Origin: Pseudo-nitzschia pungens
Lineage: Eukaryota > Bacillariophyta > Bacillariophyceae > Bacillariales > Bacillariaceae
Assembly: GCA_037355855.1 (NCBI GenBank)
Contig: CM074761.1
Location: 3,863,346 to 3,927,345, forward strand
Direction: 5' to 3'
Length of the DNA: 64,000 nt
In this document: positions 11,943 to 24,505 of the stretch, piece after piece
Numbering within the stretch: position 1 is the stretch's first letter
How the letters are laid out: the number at the start of each line of letters is the position of its first letter
Notes under the pieces: generated by a model
Databases searched by the model: none
What the model was told of the DNA's origin: nothing
What the model saw: only the letters and a program-made list of their open reading frames with translations
Program-made: the position numbers and the translations under genes

Positions 11943-12926
11943 TGTGGTTATTTATGATGGAGTCGTTTCCGTGCAATCTTTGTTACAAAATGAAGTCCGC
12001 TGGCGACGCATCTATCCTTTTCAATGTTTTACAATTACATGTCACAGTTGCAACAATATGGTATGCCTCCTACAATAGGACTACCAACAGAAGAAGATTC
12101 TAAATCAAGTGATCATGCCCTCCTTAGTTTGCAAATATTCAATATCCTAGATTGCTTTCAAAACAAAGTGATTACAGAGATCCCCTTAAAGAAAAGACAG
12201 ATCATGACGTATCTACAAGAGGCATTGTTTCCATATGAATATTGACAAGAGAAAAATATTTTGAAAAAAATCAGCTTCCTCTTTGTACCTAATACGATGA
12301 TTGCTGACTGTTACTATGATAGTGTGGAACGTTCATTTTAATATCGTCACCGAGGTACCATATGGGGACACATGACTCAGTAATGTGTGGAGACTGATGT
12401 GAGACTTTTGCATCCAGTTCCAGACACTAGTAGTGTTCCTCCTCTTGGACAAGTTTATGAGTATTCGTTCAATGAAAAGCATATTAGTGGACGAACAAGA
12501 GGTACCTAGGAAGCTCTAGTACTGTAGTGATTCGGCACTACGAGAATCTAAGATTTCTTCTTTGTCCAGGAACAAAAACTTGTATCATACGCACACGGAA
12601 ATGATCATGATCATGCTGTATGTTCTTTTCCCTTTCGTTACAATTTTTATATTCCTGCTAAGTGAAGCATTGACTTGCCATCTCGACAATGTAATACTTC
12701 ACTGAAATTGCTTTCACCATGGGTCAATAGCTTCTGAAAGCACATGACTCGATTTCTTCGAAATGAATACGGCATGTCGTTCTCATTGACGAGCAATTTT
12801 CCGTTTGAAAAATGGGAATGGAATCCAGCAACTCTATCACTAGTACTCCATGCGAGAGCTGAACAGTTGCGGTGTGATACCGGCGGTACTTTCTAAAGGT
12901 GTGCGGGAACTCAAACCGTAATACCG

Positions 12927-12936
12927 GTAAGGTTAC
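12927..12936 (+). promoter_or_regulatory. GTAAGGTTAC motif
   Basis: Exact copy, with near copies at about 12961 and 13000. No gene start lies within 1 kb. Confidence 0.35.
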
Positions 12937-13938
12937 TCCTTGCGAGTCCGAGTGACTTACGGTAAGGTTTACAGAAAGATCACGTCGTAACCTTATTACC
13001 GTATGATCAAACGCAGTGTTATATTTTTCAGCAAAATTCGTCAATGCCGCCGCAGATCCAATACCAAAAATGCGGTTGGTTGTCGAAGAGGTTTCGAAAA
13101 AGTATGACGTAGGTGACAGAACTTCGACAATCTTTGACGCTGGTGATAGATAGCATTCGTGATTGTTGATTGTGTTGACAGACACGTTCTTCACGCGCAA
13201 CAAAACTTTGTACTTTGTACGGTATTTCCGCACCAATCATGTGAAGATGCCAATAACTGATGACCGTTATAAGACTATTGTAGTCTTTGCTGGAACATAA
13301 TATACCGGTATTATGTATGGAAATCATAATAATTCTGATCGTTCTTTATTCGTTTTTCTGTTAACGCTGCGAAAGTACGGAATTCCTAACCCACAAAAGA
13401 AGATTACGGTACAAATACACCACACCTTCTGCTGCTACATTTTTGGTATCCAGTATCAATACCGGTAATCTTACCTCGTACCGGTACTTTGACCCAATTA
13501 TTGACAACACCTCTTTCTGATGACCCCTCCGTTATAAGTCAGCAATCCAGCTCCAAAAGACTCGCAACGATCTGAACAGAATCGATAAGACTTCTTTGTA
13601 TTGAAAGGACTACGTTATCTGTCGTTACAGGGTTAGGGTCCCACGGACAACGAAGAGTCGAAGACCAGCAGACAGGCAATCTTTTGAAAAAGGAATATCT
13701 TGGTTCGCTCGAATCAATCACGTGAAATCAGTGTGGATTGTCATATTTTGCCGTGGAGTATTGTTTGTTTCAGCGGTGTGGAGTCCAATCGAAGGAAACG
13801 TTGGGATTTCCCCAGACCTTCCCTCTCCTCGACTAGGTCTTCTCTCACTTCCTTTTCCTCGGATGGCTTTGATATCCTAGATCTCCAACTCTCTTCCATC
13901 GGTGAACTTCTCACCAATTAGACACCACAGCATTGACA

Positions 13939-13985
13939 ATATCCAACAACATATCCAACAACATATCCAACAACATATCCAACAA
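13939..13985 (+). repeat. 12-bp tandem repeat (ATATCCAACAAC) x4
   Basis: Four head-to-tail copies, the last missing one base, about 300 bp upstream of the PI4K-like start codon, in a purine-rich, G-poor leader region. Confidence 0.85.
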
Positions 13986-14291
13986 AAAACCACGATTCAA
14001 CAACAACTACTATCGATATCACACGAGCTAATATTATTCTACGGCATGATATGACTCACAAATCAAGATAGTACACGTAGAAGCCCCCACCTCTCCTGTA
14101 CTTTATCCCTCTCCTCATGAACATCAACGAACGAAAACACTTCCAATAAAGCACCCGAAATCATCGTCATAGACAAACGACAATCAGGATACAAGCAGGA
14201 AACTCAGAAACATATCCAATACGGTTTCGAATACAAACACGAAGAAGATCAAAATTTTCTAAGGTCTCAACCCAAAATCTTCTAATCCATC

Positions 14292-16760
14292 ATGGTGAGC
14301 TTGGACAACAACAATTTGCATCAGAATTCAGGGAGGTGTACTTCGGATCTACAGCTCTACTTCCGCGACCTTCAGCATGGAAAGAAAAAAGCGATCACGG
14401 TTCGCTCATGGTCTACAATATTGGATGTGAAGAAAAGCATTCAGCAAAAGATACATGTACCAATTCAATCACAACGCCTCTATTTCGGACCCCTTCTAAC
14501 CTCAGGGAAGGCGCTCCCGAATCACCGAACATTACATGATGCGGGTATCTACAGATCGGGAGAAACTTTACTTTTAGAGGTCAAAAGTGGCACCTCGGCA
14601 ATATCATCTTCCCTTTCCTCATTATCTCCCAAGTACAATAGCGACATCGACATCTCGTTGTCTGTCATCAACTCAACTCCAAGACCCCTACGGTCACTCG
14701 TACAAGAAGCAAGGCGAGGTCTGGCACTCAATCTAAAACCAGCTTTCATTCTCGATGGTTCTGGTGGGACATACTTTCTTCACAATACGAAGAAAGCAAA
14801 GATTGCAGTCTTCAAGCCTGCGGACGAAGAGCCGTACGCCGAGAAACAACCCCAGAGGTTATATCCGACAACCCGGACAAGACATGTTTCTGCGAGAGGG
14901 AGTTGCGCCCTGGAGAAGCCTGTGTTCGCGAAGTTGCCGCTTTTATGCTGGATCACGGTGGATTCAGTGGTGTTCCGATGACGACTCTCGTGGAATGCCG
15001 GCATCCATCATTCAACATCAACGGATCGCGCCTTACACTCTCGGAAGGCGGAGCCTCCATTGGAACTCATTCTCTCGGCCTCACACTATCCCAAAGTAAT
15101 TCGTCATCGAAGGCTCGTCTTCCCAAAAAGGTTGGATCCTTTCAAGAATTTGTTCGAACCGAATGTTCCATGGACGACTTGAGTCCTAGCAAAATTAGTG
15201 TTGAGGAAGTCCACAAAATAGCCATTTTGGACATTCGCCTCATGAACGCAGACCGAAATTCCGCCAACCTTTTGGTGAGACGACGAAAGAGCGACGACTC
15301 TCTTGAGTTGGTTCCTATTGATCATGGTTTCTGTCTCCGATCCGTTGCCGACACCTCTTGGATGGACTGGTGTTGGCTGGATTGGGCCCAATTGAAAGAG
15401 GTGAGTCACAAACGAGTTTTATTGCTTTTCCCTTTTCCCTTCGTTGACCTCGAATAACTTGGTCTTACCCACTTCTCAATTTTGTCGTCGAAAACTTCTA
15501 TTGGTTTATATCTGAAAACAGCCCATGAGTGCCAGAACAAAGAAATACATTCTCAACCTTGATATTGAGAAAGATGCTGCTATGCTACGGGATCGCTTGA
15601 ATATATGTAGCGAAGCGCTGGCATACTTTTATGCATCTTCCAGAATTCTCAAGGCAGGGACGAAGGCTGGTCTCAGTCTTTACGAGATTGCTGTCATGTG
15701 CTGTCGTAACGATAATCTGGGCGAGGTTCCATCTAAGCTTGAAGTGTTGTTTGGTATGGCCGGGGAACTCGCAGAATCTGCCATTCGAGACGATAGATGG
15801 GGTCTCGCTGTCGCTTCCAAGGCACTGCAAGAGCAACTTTCTCCTCACGGTGGAAGTCTTCTCACTCCAAGTCCGTCAAGTAGCTTTAGGAGAAAGGCGG
15901 CTTCTGCTTTTGACCTGACCTGTTTGGCAAGGACGAAAGACTCAAACATCGCCGCACCCATTCCGGCAATGACCCGAAGCGCGGGTTCCGAAGAATCAAG
16001 TTCCTGTTCCGAAGAGCCCGGAACCGAGGATGCAGAGGAATGGGCTGCGGAAGTTGTCAATGCAGTGAGCCTGGGCACCAGCACAAAACTCATGGCTAAG
16101 CCCAGATCTGAATCAATCGAATCTGACTCATCCAGCGAAGAAGGTGGTTTCTGGCGCACAAGTCCAAACACCCAAGATGACTCCTGGAGCGAAGAACTGG
16201 AATCCAACGCAGACGAGGATTCTGTCAGTTGGGGCCCTGAACCTACACCCGTCGATGATACCCTCGGCCCCTCATTTTTGAATGAAAGCCGCATGAACCG
16301 TAACATGAGTATAAGTATGAACCCGCTCGATATGAGTTACAACCCTTGTGACCATGAAAGACGCACTTCGGTTATACAACAGACGCCTTCGATTATACCG
16401 TTGCAGACCCATTTTTCGTCTCGTTCTCCAGCCAGGGTATCATTTGCCAATCTCAACAATCTTCAATTTGATGTCGACACTGAAGACGAAAATTACCGAT
16501 ATTTTGAAGATACAGAGAATGTCGACGAACATTTCAACGAAACTCCTTTCGGACGACCACTTGCCAAGCTTGGTCGAAGCCGAAGTTACTCCGCTCTGTC
16601 GTCAACTTCCATTGGCGAGAACCAAGCTAACGACGAGAAGAAGACACCAAATCGCACTGGTATAACAGAAGACCAGTATCGTGAATATTTCCTAAAATTT
16701 GTAGACCTTGTTGTGGTCCGTGAGATATACGCAGCAGCGGCTGCAAAGCGCTCATCATGA
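14292..16760 (+). CDS. Ubiquitin-like-domain PI3/4-kinase family protein (PI4K gamma / UbDK type)
   Basis: Start ATG 14292 (MVSLDNNN). A ubiquitin-like domain (nt about 14350-14580) precedes a type II PI4K/PI3-4 kinase-like core: Gly-rich loop and Lys ([14 protein letters not shown] near 14755-14820), [17 protein letters not shown], catalytic [12 protein letters not shown] (near 15240) and PIDHGFCL (near 15320). An intron at 15401-15521 joins LDWAQLKE to [10 protein letters not shown]. The C-terminal third is Ser/Glu-rich and low complexity. Two extra bases 67 bp apart break the frame: one A in AAA 14844-14846 and one T at 14911. Omitting both yields a continuous conserved core ([18 protein letters not shown], then [15 protein letters not shown]). 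Plant relatives are reported as protein kinases as well as lipid-kinase homologues, so the substrate is not assigned. Confidence 0.85.
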
Positions 16761-16954
16761 CAACGTTGGTTCAAGGATGAACTAGTTCTTCGTCGGATAT
16801 GAATTCTACGCAACACTCCATTACAGAAATTTGTTCTTATTCTACTTACACTACAACACCCCCCAAAACAAATTAAATAAATACAAATATCACCATTCAT
16901 AAAAATAGAAAATCATAACTGAAATACAACTATAAGCGTGAAACTGTGTTTTTC

Positions 16955-17870
16955 CTACAAGTATACCTGTAACAGAGCTTGAGCTACTGTCGCGCTCCAT
17001 TGAACTTCCATGAACTTTCCTTCTGTCGCTGCCTGTCGTAGTTGCGCCAGCGATATCGACTTCAGCTTCTGTTTCTCTGTGTCCGCTGCTCCAATTTGGT
17101 CTTCCGAAGAGTGGTGGTCTGCTTTTTTCGATCCCCGGCTGCAATTTGTCGCAACATATCCGTTTAGCCAACCCATGCCTCTGTTCACATCCGACCGGTG
17201 ACGTCCCAAAAACTTAAATTTCTCGCACACGAGACCGTCCATTTCTTCTTCTACCTCTCGCCTTGCCGCCGACTCGGCATCTTCGTCAGGTTCAATAATA
17301 CCACCTACTATTGCCAATGAAGTCTTCCCTTCCAACGCATACTTAGGTTTGTTCGAAAACTAGAAAACGAGGTTCAGTCTCCCCATCTTTTCGTTCATCT
17401 TCTACTAATACGTTGATGCGGTCGTAGTAGTCGATCCACATCCAATCGTCGTAAGTGGTGTCGCTCCCGGGAAATCTAACTGTGTGCAGTGATACTTGCA
17501 TCCACTTCGAATTCAACAAACACTTGGGCTCTCCTATCATGCCGCTTTTGACATTGTTACTAACGGGACCTGTGTAATACCCAAGATTGATCTCGCAAGA
17601 AGGGCTGCTCTCCTTCATGACGACGTTCGTATGCGACAAAGACTGCAAAAATCTCATAGACGCATCCGTGTGCGATCGAAGAAGAGCTAACGACAGTGCG
17701 GTGCACACCACAAACAGAATGTTTCGTTGTCGAGTCAGAATTACCGATTTGTCCGACGTCGATGGCGGCGCAGGCGCAGTTCCTTGCGGCAGCGACAGAT
17801 TTTCGATGTAAGCCGCATTATTTCTATGGGGTCGCATGAGTGAAGACCTGTTCCGCATTTCGTTCTTCAT
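16955..17870 (-). CDS. NUDIX hydrolase with N-terminal membrane anchor
   Basis: Reads from ATG 17870 to stop at 16955. A hydrophobic segment near residues 48-62 (ILFVVCTALSLALL) suggests a signal anchor. The NUDIX box G-x5-E-x7-REVEEEMDG is intact (about 17230-17300), with Asp where the usual final Gly of EExG sits. Members hydrolyse nucleoside diphosphates linked to another moiety, and the exact substrate cannot be told. The frame breaks at 17343-17346: LVFEQT runs into a stop, while skipping one base gives TKYALEGKTSLAIVGG. The gene is divergent from cpSRP54, sharing a 702-bp spacer. Confidence 0.8.
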
Positions 17871-18065
17871 TCTTCAGGAGAGAGGTGTCGAAGGTGTTTG
17901 ATATCAATGTATTTCGGATTCGAGACGAGTTGTCGCGTCTTTTCAAAGTTTCTTTTGAATCAAAGAGAAAGTAGAAGTGCAATAACGTCGAAGACAGAAG
18001 TTTTCGCGCAAAATAGCATGTAGGAGTGTTGGAGATGTATGGCAGGGGTCATAATATAAGAAGGG

Positions 18066-18075
18066 GTAACCTTAC
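18066..18075 (-). promoter_or_regulatory. GTAAGGTTAC motif (as GTAACCTTAC)
   Basis: Exact copy, 196 bp upstream of the NUDIX start codon. Confidence 0.5.
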
Positions 18076-18384
18076 CTCGTACGCCGATCGCTAAAAATCG
18101 GTGATTCATATTCCATGTGTGATCCAATTTAGAAAAATTTCCCTCAACCTCAATTTTTTTTCCACTTTCACTGCATAATACTAACAAAAACTATTACACT
18201 TCAATCTATAACGGTACAGTAATTGTCGCTCTCGCAACAGTTGTAATCATATGGATAGTACCTAAGAGAGCATAACCCAACAAAACAAGTTTTTGTGAGA
18301 GCTCCAACTCACCAAAACGTCAGCCATGAATCCATCACACATCACAACTCACTACAGAGAACAACTATCATGCGTACATTACTG

Positions 18385-18407
18385 GTAACCTTACCGTGTA
18401 AGGTTAC
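18385..18407. promoter_or_regulatory. Inverted pair of GTAAGGTTAC motifs
   Basis: GTAACCTTAC and GTAAGGTTAC separated by three bases form a palindromic dimer upstream of cpSRP54, the arrangement expected of a dimeric DNA-binding protein site. Confidence 0.55.
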
Positions 18408-18572
18408 TCGTATCGTGAGACGAAGAAACTTTTCATGGCGACGCAACAACAAGATCTTGATTCCCGAGAGTGCTGATACGAGTCCATCGCAGTACGAACA
18501 TTCTTTCCGCAAAGGAGGAGCTGCTTGGCATTCGGAACCATATCGACCCAAAGCATACGAAATTTGAGAGTC

Positions 18573-20311
18573 ATGAAGTTTTTCAGAGCTTCTCTAGTCA
18601 CGGCGTTGGCCTTGGCGTCGTTGCAGACGACGGCAGCATTTACTCCTAGGCATGCCATTTTCCAACAATCGTCATCGACTTTTACCGGTCGATCGACTCA
18701 GACTGCGGTCGATAGGCGGCACGCTCAGGCCAGCTCTCAGCTGAACATGATGTTCGATCAACTCTCAAACGCAATTTCGACCGTTGTGAAAGACTTTGGG
18801 AAGCAACGCATCACCGAGGAAAGCATCAAGCCGGCTCTTCGTAGTGTTCGCAGAGCTCTCTTGGATGCCGATGTGAACATTGAAGTTGCCGATGCTTTGA
18901 TTGATGGGGTGAAAAAGCGCAGTCTCGGAGAAACGGTTTTGGATGGTATTTCGGCCGATCAGCAATTCATCAAGGCCATGTACGATGAGCTAGTTGACAT
19001 GATGGGAGGGGATTCTTCAGCAAAGTCTGAGGATTCCGCCATGGGGCCTGGAGTTCTTGCGCCTCCTGCCTCTACATTGGCTCTCGGTACCTCTGAAGAT
19101 CCAGCTGTTGTTTTGTTGGCAGGATTGCAGGGTGCGGGTAAAACGACCGCTGCAGGAAAGCTGGCTTTGTATCTCAAGGAACGAGAGGTTGATTACAGTG
19201 TTGACCTCAACGATCTGCCGGAAGAGAGTCGCACCGCTGCAAGACTTCCCAAACGAAACCGCAAGGTTCTTCTGGCAGCTGCTGATGTTTACCGTCCCGC
19301 AGCCATTACCCAACTTGAAATTCTTGGAAAGAGTGTCGATGTCGAAGTTTTCTCCATGGGAACGGAAGCCGATCCTGTCGACATTGCACAACAAGCCCTA
19401 GCCAAGGCCAAGGCAGAGGGGTATGATACTTTGATCGTTGATACCGCAGGTCGTCAGATTATTGATGACGATCTGATGGACGAACTCAAACGAATCAAGG
19501 AGACGGTCAAGCCCGACGAAACACTCTTGGTGGTGGATGCAATGACCGGACAAGAGGCTGCGTCCTTGACCTGCTGCCTTTGACTCTGCTGTTGGATTGT
19601 CAGGAGCTATTCTGACAAAAATGGACGGTGATAGTCGCGGAGGTGCCGCCGTGAGTGTACGTGGAGTCAGTGGCAAACCAATCAAGTTTGTCGGAACGGG
19701 AGAGAGAACACCAGATTTGGAGCCATTTTATCCTGACAGAATGGCCGGGCGCATTCTAGGAATGGGTGATGTCCTCAGTATTGTGGAAAAAGCGCAGGAA
19801 GAAATGTCCGACAAGGAGGCCCAGCGCATGGAAGAAAAGGTCAAGAATGCCGAGTTCGATTTCGATGATTTCTTGAAACAAGCAAAAATGGTGTCCAAAA
19901 TGGGAAGTCTTGGTGGGGTCGCGAAAATGATGCCAGGAATGGGAGGAGTGAGCACGGAACAACTCATCTCGGCCGAAAAGAGATTGAAGAAGAACGAGGC
20001 CATGATTGCGGTCATGACGGAGGAAGAGCGGAAAAATCCCGATCTTCTGATCAAAGACACCAAAGCACGAGAGCGACTAGAGCGCATCGCAAAGTTTTCC
20101 GAAATGCCGATCAAGGATGTCAGACAATTCATGAGCGAGTTCCAAAAAATGCGAACAATGATGAGCCGCATGAGTAAGGCCAATGATAGGAATGAATCCT
20201 GCCATGGCAGGCGCCGAAAGTGACATAGGTATGCCCGGCAACAGAGCCGCTCGAAGAGCTGCAAAGAAGCAAAAGAAGACAGGACGAGGAGGAGGTGGCG
20301 GTTTTGGTTAG
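18573..20311 (+). CDS. SRP54: Chloroplast signal recognition particle GTPase cpSRP54
   Basis: Targets light-harvesting and other proteins to thylakoids. Start at ATG 18573 (MKFFRASLV), chosen because it begins a signal peptide ending TTAAF, the diatom plastid-import cleavage motif, followed by a transit-like stretch. N domain about 18760-18990. G domain: GLQGAGKTT (near 19125), DVYRPAA, DTAGR (near 19440), TKMDGDSRGG (near 19620). M domain 19840-20180 is Met-rich. Its usual RRIAxGSG RNA-binding signature reads ERIAKFSEM. The basic C-tail (ARRAAKKQKK) ends in a Gly run. Two single-base insertions break the frame: T at 19572 (LTAAFDSAVG expected) and A at 20191-20192 (MNPAMAGAE restored downstream). 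It converges on the DUF6816 gene. Confidence 0.92.
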
Positions 20312-20482
20312 AAAAGCATACGTGGAGCTACTAAATTCTAGTTTATAAAGGTATTCCGACGCTCATTTCCAGAACAGAAGTGTTTCTATATTTATAACTC
20401 TCAGATGGGATTTATCCCACATCAGGCTAGGAAACCAAAGTTAGAGACGGGTTGACATGCTTCCTCTACTTTCAAAGTTTGT

Positions 20483-21296
20483 TCATGAAGGAGGTCTAAC
20501 AAGTCGAAGTTGAGATTTAACCGTTGATGTTGGGAATTCGGTACCTGCGATACCATCTAAAACTCGAAAGGTTTTCATGATCTCCTAATCCTTCGACAAC
20601 TCTATTTCCTTGTTCATCAAACGATCGACGGTATCTCCGTTTGACTTGAACTGCCCGTGTCGTGGATCCATCTTCAACTCGAAGCAGCTCATCAAATCCA
20701 AATCCCTTGTCGCTCGGGGGTTCCACCGAACGTTTGACTACAACCAACTTGACTTTGTTGTCAAACTCCAAGGTATTGGGCGTTGCCACATTCCACTGGA
20801 CTTCGTTTGTCTTGGCACGAGATGAAATTTCGTATCCCCGGTCTACAACGACTCCAGCGTCTTCGACCAACGGTGAAAAGATGTAACGTGTATCAAAGAC
20901 TTCGGTTTTGCCCTCTTGAAGCTGGTTGGATTTCCCTCCCAAACACCTGTATGCTTCACCCGCTTGGAATTTGTCTCCTTCTACCCGCGCCACGATTCGT
21001 TCGCAACTCCACCGTCCTTCCATTGATTTCGGATAAATGGCGTCCCGTTCCGCAGCACCACGACGTTCCGAAAGAAGATCGTACCCACCGCCAACATCAA
21101 CGTCGCGAGAAGCGGGGGGAAGAGCGGCGAAGCTCACCGCAGGTGACGCGATCAAAGCAGGAGATAATTCGAGGAAGACACGCCGACTAGCGGGACGATC
21201 TAGCGAGAGGCCCTCGCAAAAGACGAGTGTTGCAATCCCAAAGATAACAGCAATCATTTTTGTTTGTTTCTTGTCGGCAAGCAAAGTTTCTTGCAT
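20483..21296 (-). CDS. DUF6816-like protein, probably plastid/thylakoid lumen
   Basis: Reads from Met 21296 (or Met 21257, which starts the hydrophobic signal MIAVIFGIATLVF). After the signal comes a second hydrophobic segment behind a twin Arg (SRRVFLELSPALIA...ASPAVSFA), a layout consistent with bipartite targeting to the thylakoid lumen. The body (EGRWSCERIVARV, GEAYRCLGG, FDTRYIFSPL, NEVQWNVATPNTLEF) matches my memory of the DUF6816 family of photosynthetic organisms; function unknown. One extra base in the CC at 20584-20585 shifts the frame near the C-terminus. The continuation is EIMKTFRVLDG, ending at a stop at 20483-20485. Confidence 0.65.
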
Positions 21297-24200
21297 GGGT
21301 GGGATTCGTTCGGTCCGATGGGCTTCGATGGGCTGTGATCACGCTCTATGTTTCGATTTGTCTCTACTTGTTTTGAGATCTCGTGATCGATGAGTAATGC
21401 ATGCAAGTGTTGGTGCCGCGGCGACTTTGTTCGTACCATGTTTGATAACGATACGTATTGATACGTTTGTTTGCGCGCTGAGTACGTGTACGCAAGTCAA
21501 CAGAGAGAAGAACGTAAATTACCGTATGCGTCGTCATTAGTTTTTGCTCTCCATAGTTCGCCGAGAAAACTTCGTGCCATTGTGCCGTTCCAATCTGAAA
21601 TACGAAGCACGTAGTAGTACGAAGTAATTGCGACAATCCATCTGCATTGCGGCCAAAGTTTCCACCACTATCGTTGAATCAATCGATCAATAATACAGAA
21701 ATAATAATATTTTAATGACTGGGAATACAGGACTTAGGCTTGTACCTGTTTCGAATTTGATTCCATTGGTTGTTATCTTGCATAGTTTTGCTTTACTTCC
21801 AAAATGCCAGCACTCTTTTGAGTGACATGGGAAGTAGTCTTACTATGTGCTTCGATCCGTTGCCCGTCAAGGACAAAAATTGGCAATGGCCACCATGAGG
21901 CCAGTGTTCCTGCTGCTTTTCTTTTGCTGTTTGATGTACGCTCGTTGCTTTCTGCGTGTTGTGGCGTTTGTTGTACCCAACATTTTCTCTCTTTTCATCT
22001 GTTTGCCTCCTCGTGCTTATCAAATCAACGAATGATGAGCCATGATGTTTTTCTCAGTTCCTCCATGTTGATTTTCTGATACGTTGCCCAAACATCATGA
22101 CAATTACTAAAGTCGAATACAGCTTCTTTCAGCACAAGGAACATCGACGATTCTTTTCCAGAATTTATCATCCGCTCCAGTCCGAGGATGCAAATCGTAA
22201 ATCCTCTTTTTCCCCCCACTTTACTGTAATACAGTGGTTGATAGTAGATTCCTCATAAGTGAATCAGATAAATAAACACAATATTACAGTTAAGAAGATT
22301 TATGATATGTGCTCTCACTCTATCAAATCATCATTCGTCTAGCCATGTTTTACTCGCAACTTTTTATGCGCTTCGGAGCGGAAACTGTCTGTGCTTGTCT
22401 CTCAAAGCACCTCTTCAGTTCTGGATGGTCAGTTTGAACCCCACAGACCCTAGGTTTTGATCCAACCAAAGCAAAAGTACTGGAGATATTCGGTCTAGTA
22501 CAGCATCGAGAGCAAAGAATTCACCGTCACCTAACGCAACGGCGTTCCTTTACTAATAACAGAGCGAATCATCAAAAGCACCAGAACGAAGAGTATAATT
22601 AGCCATCATTTCTATTCCTTGGTTGAAGTCGCAGCCATTTTGCAAGTCTACCGTGTCACGTGTTCCATTGCTACTGCTGAGTGATGGCTCTAGATACGAG
22701 CAGAAATGGAATGATGATATCCAGTCTTGAACCGGCAGTATTCTACTTACTGCAACGATCCAATAGTCTAGAATCGATCCGAGGAATCTATTTGTTCCGG
22801 AGTCGGATTGTGAGAAAGCCTGTTTGCAACTTACAAGCAGCAAAACTTGAAAAGAGGATACGGGACCCTGTTATATCATCAGGGACGATCAGGTGAACGA
22901 CATTTTACAAAATAGCGAGGAGCTCTCCACCACGACTGTCGGAAAGGATCCAGTATAGAGCCATTATTCTCTTGTCCTTCGATTCGATGACGATGTTCCC
23001 CTCTTCGCCCGATTACTCGTACTCGCCAGGTGGGCACAGTGCGATTCGGTGCCCGCTAGGAGGAGGAGCTTCCAAAGGCAGCAGGAAAACATCTTCGTCC
23101 TGATTCAGAGGCGGCAAATACCACCCCCGTGCCGCGCTTGAGCCGCGCCAAGGGATTGATCGAAAGCCTTTTGTGAAAGTCCGAAACAAAGGTTTGATTG
23201 ATTTCTTCTATTGCCTGGGGTCCGTGTTTCTTGCCGTATGCAATCAGATCGAGAAAGGCAGAGTCCCACCAGAAACCGCTGCACTCTCCGAATTGACGAT
23301 AAGGTTTTGGGGTCCCAGCATCACAGCACGCGGTGCTGTCGTTGTTAGCATTGTATCTTTCGAAGACGATCTTGTACCAGCAAGACTACACGAGATGCCC
23401 ACTTCTGCTCATGAGATAACCAAAAATGACGCCCTGCATGGTTACTAAGACCGACCGCCTTCACTGAAGCACAACAGGGACAATGGATCTGTGTATTCCG
23501 GATGGTTGGATCGAGATTGATCGATGTACCCCGTATGGTTAGATCGATAGATTCCGTCCTTAAAGTGAAAACGCAGCACGATGGATCGATATCGATTTGT
23601 CCCTGACAAATGGATCGATATATCCCTGTCCTTTCAGCAAGAGCAACTGTAGCAGCAACAAAAAACCGTGTCGATTCATATCAGAAGCACAGGTTTACAA
23701 CAGCACTTATCTGATAGTCTCAAAGATAGACCAAGACCTTTGCCCTAAACGTTGATCGCTTATCTGTCGATGGTCTCCCTCCTGGACGCAGAGCTTTGTC
23801 TTCCTCTGAAGAACAGCGGGGAAAATGTGATCTATTCCTTTTCCTGCAGCGAAAGCAGCTTTCTGTGGTTGCAGTGAATGCAGCTGTAGCAGCAACAAGA
23901 GGACAGCATCGATGCCCTGACAGCAGAGAAGCCTACTGCAGCCAGGACGGATTGAATCGAGGCAAAGCGACAAGTGCAGCTTGGACGCGCGACGCGATTC
24001 AACTGGAGATAGAGATCGCATAGTGCAAGGAGCAATGTAATACACAGAACCCGTGACTTACGATGGTGGATAAAAGGACCAACAATACAAGATATAGCCT
24101 GAGGCATGTGCGCCTAGTATACAGAAGGCCTGTGTACATTGCGATGAAAGCGCGTATACCTAGTAGAAGTACGGGAGTGAACTGTACGACCTAGCAGCAT

Positions 24201-24466
24201 CTCATGTACTTCGAACGATGTTAATTGCCACGATGGATTGAGTTAGATCTTCAATTGGGGACAATCAAGTCCAGAGAAGAGAACAGCATCGACTGCTGAC
24301 TCAGGTAGTCACAGAACAGGACCCTGCTGTTCGATATCTTCTATTGCAGCTACAGCTTCGTTTACTGCAACTACCTGAGACGAATTCAACTACAGAATGC
24401 TTCGAACCGAAAAAATGCCTACGAATGAAAGGACGAGCAGCGGGTCCTATACGCATATTCGATTAT

Positions 24467-24505
24467 GGGAACCCGCATTGCTGTGATGTTCCCTGTTACG
24501 AATCT
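24467..24505 (+). repeat. Dispersed GGGACTCGC-type repeat, diverged copy
   Basis: Diverged copy of the element best seen at 25301: GGGAACCCGCATTG then GTGATGTTCCCTGTTACG. Confidence 0.5.

Larger units (their letters stand above)
11943..14291. other. Intergenic, no supported gene
   Basis: 2.3 kb with CCGGTAA-type motifs around 12890-13500, one exact GTAAGGTTAC, and a 12-bp tandem repeat close to the kinase gene. A minus-strand 170-codon frame (12724-13236) runs over the motif-rich DNA and has no family signal. Confidence 0.55.
17871..18572. promoter_or_regulatory. Divergent promoter region NUDIX / cpSRP54
   Basis: 702 bp between opposite start codons. It holds three exact GTAAGGTTAC-type motifs: 18066-18075 (196 bp from the NUDIX start) and an inverted pair 18385-18394 / 18398-18407 ending 166 bp from the cpSRP54 start. 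No other gene is seen. Confidence 0.6.

Noticed and set aside
12724..13236. 170-codon minus-strand frame
   Set aside because: Crosses several CCGGTAA/GTAAGG motif copies and has no family pattern.
17343..17346. Programmed +1 frameshift at a stop codon (ACC TAA G) in the NUDIX gene
   Set aside because: Attractive alone, but other breaks in the window occur at unrelated codons, so random insertions explain all of them better.
14292..20311. Calling the PI4K-like and cpSRP54 genes pseudogenes
   Set aside because: Only single extra bases interrupt otherwise fully conserved domains, and cpSRP54 is expected to be essential.
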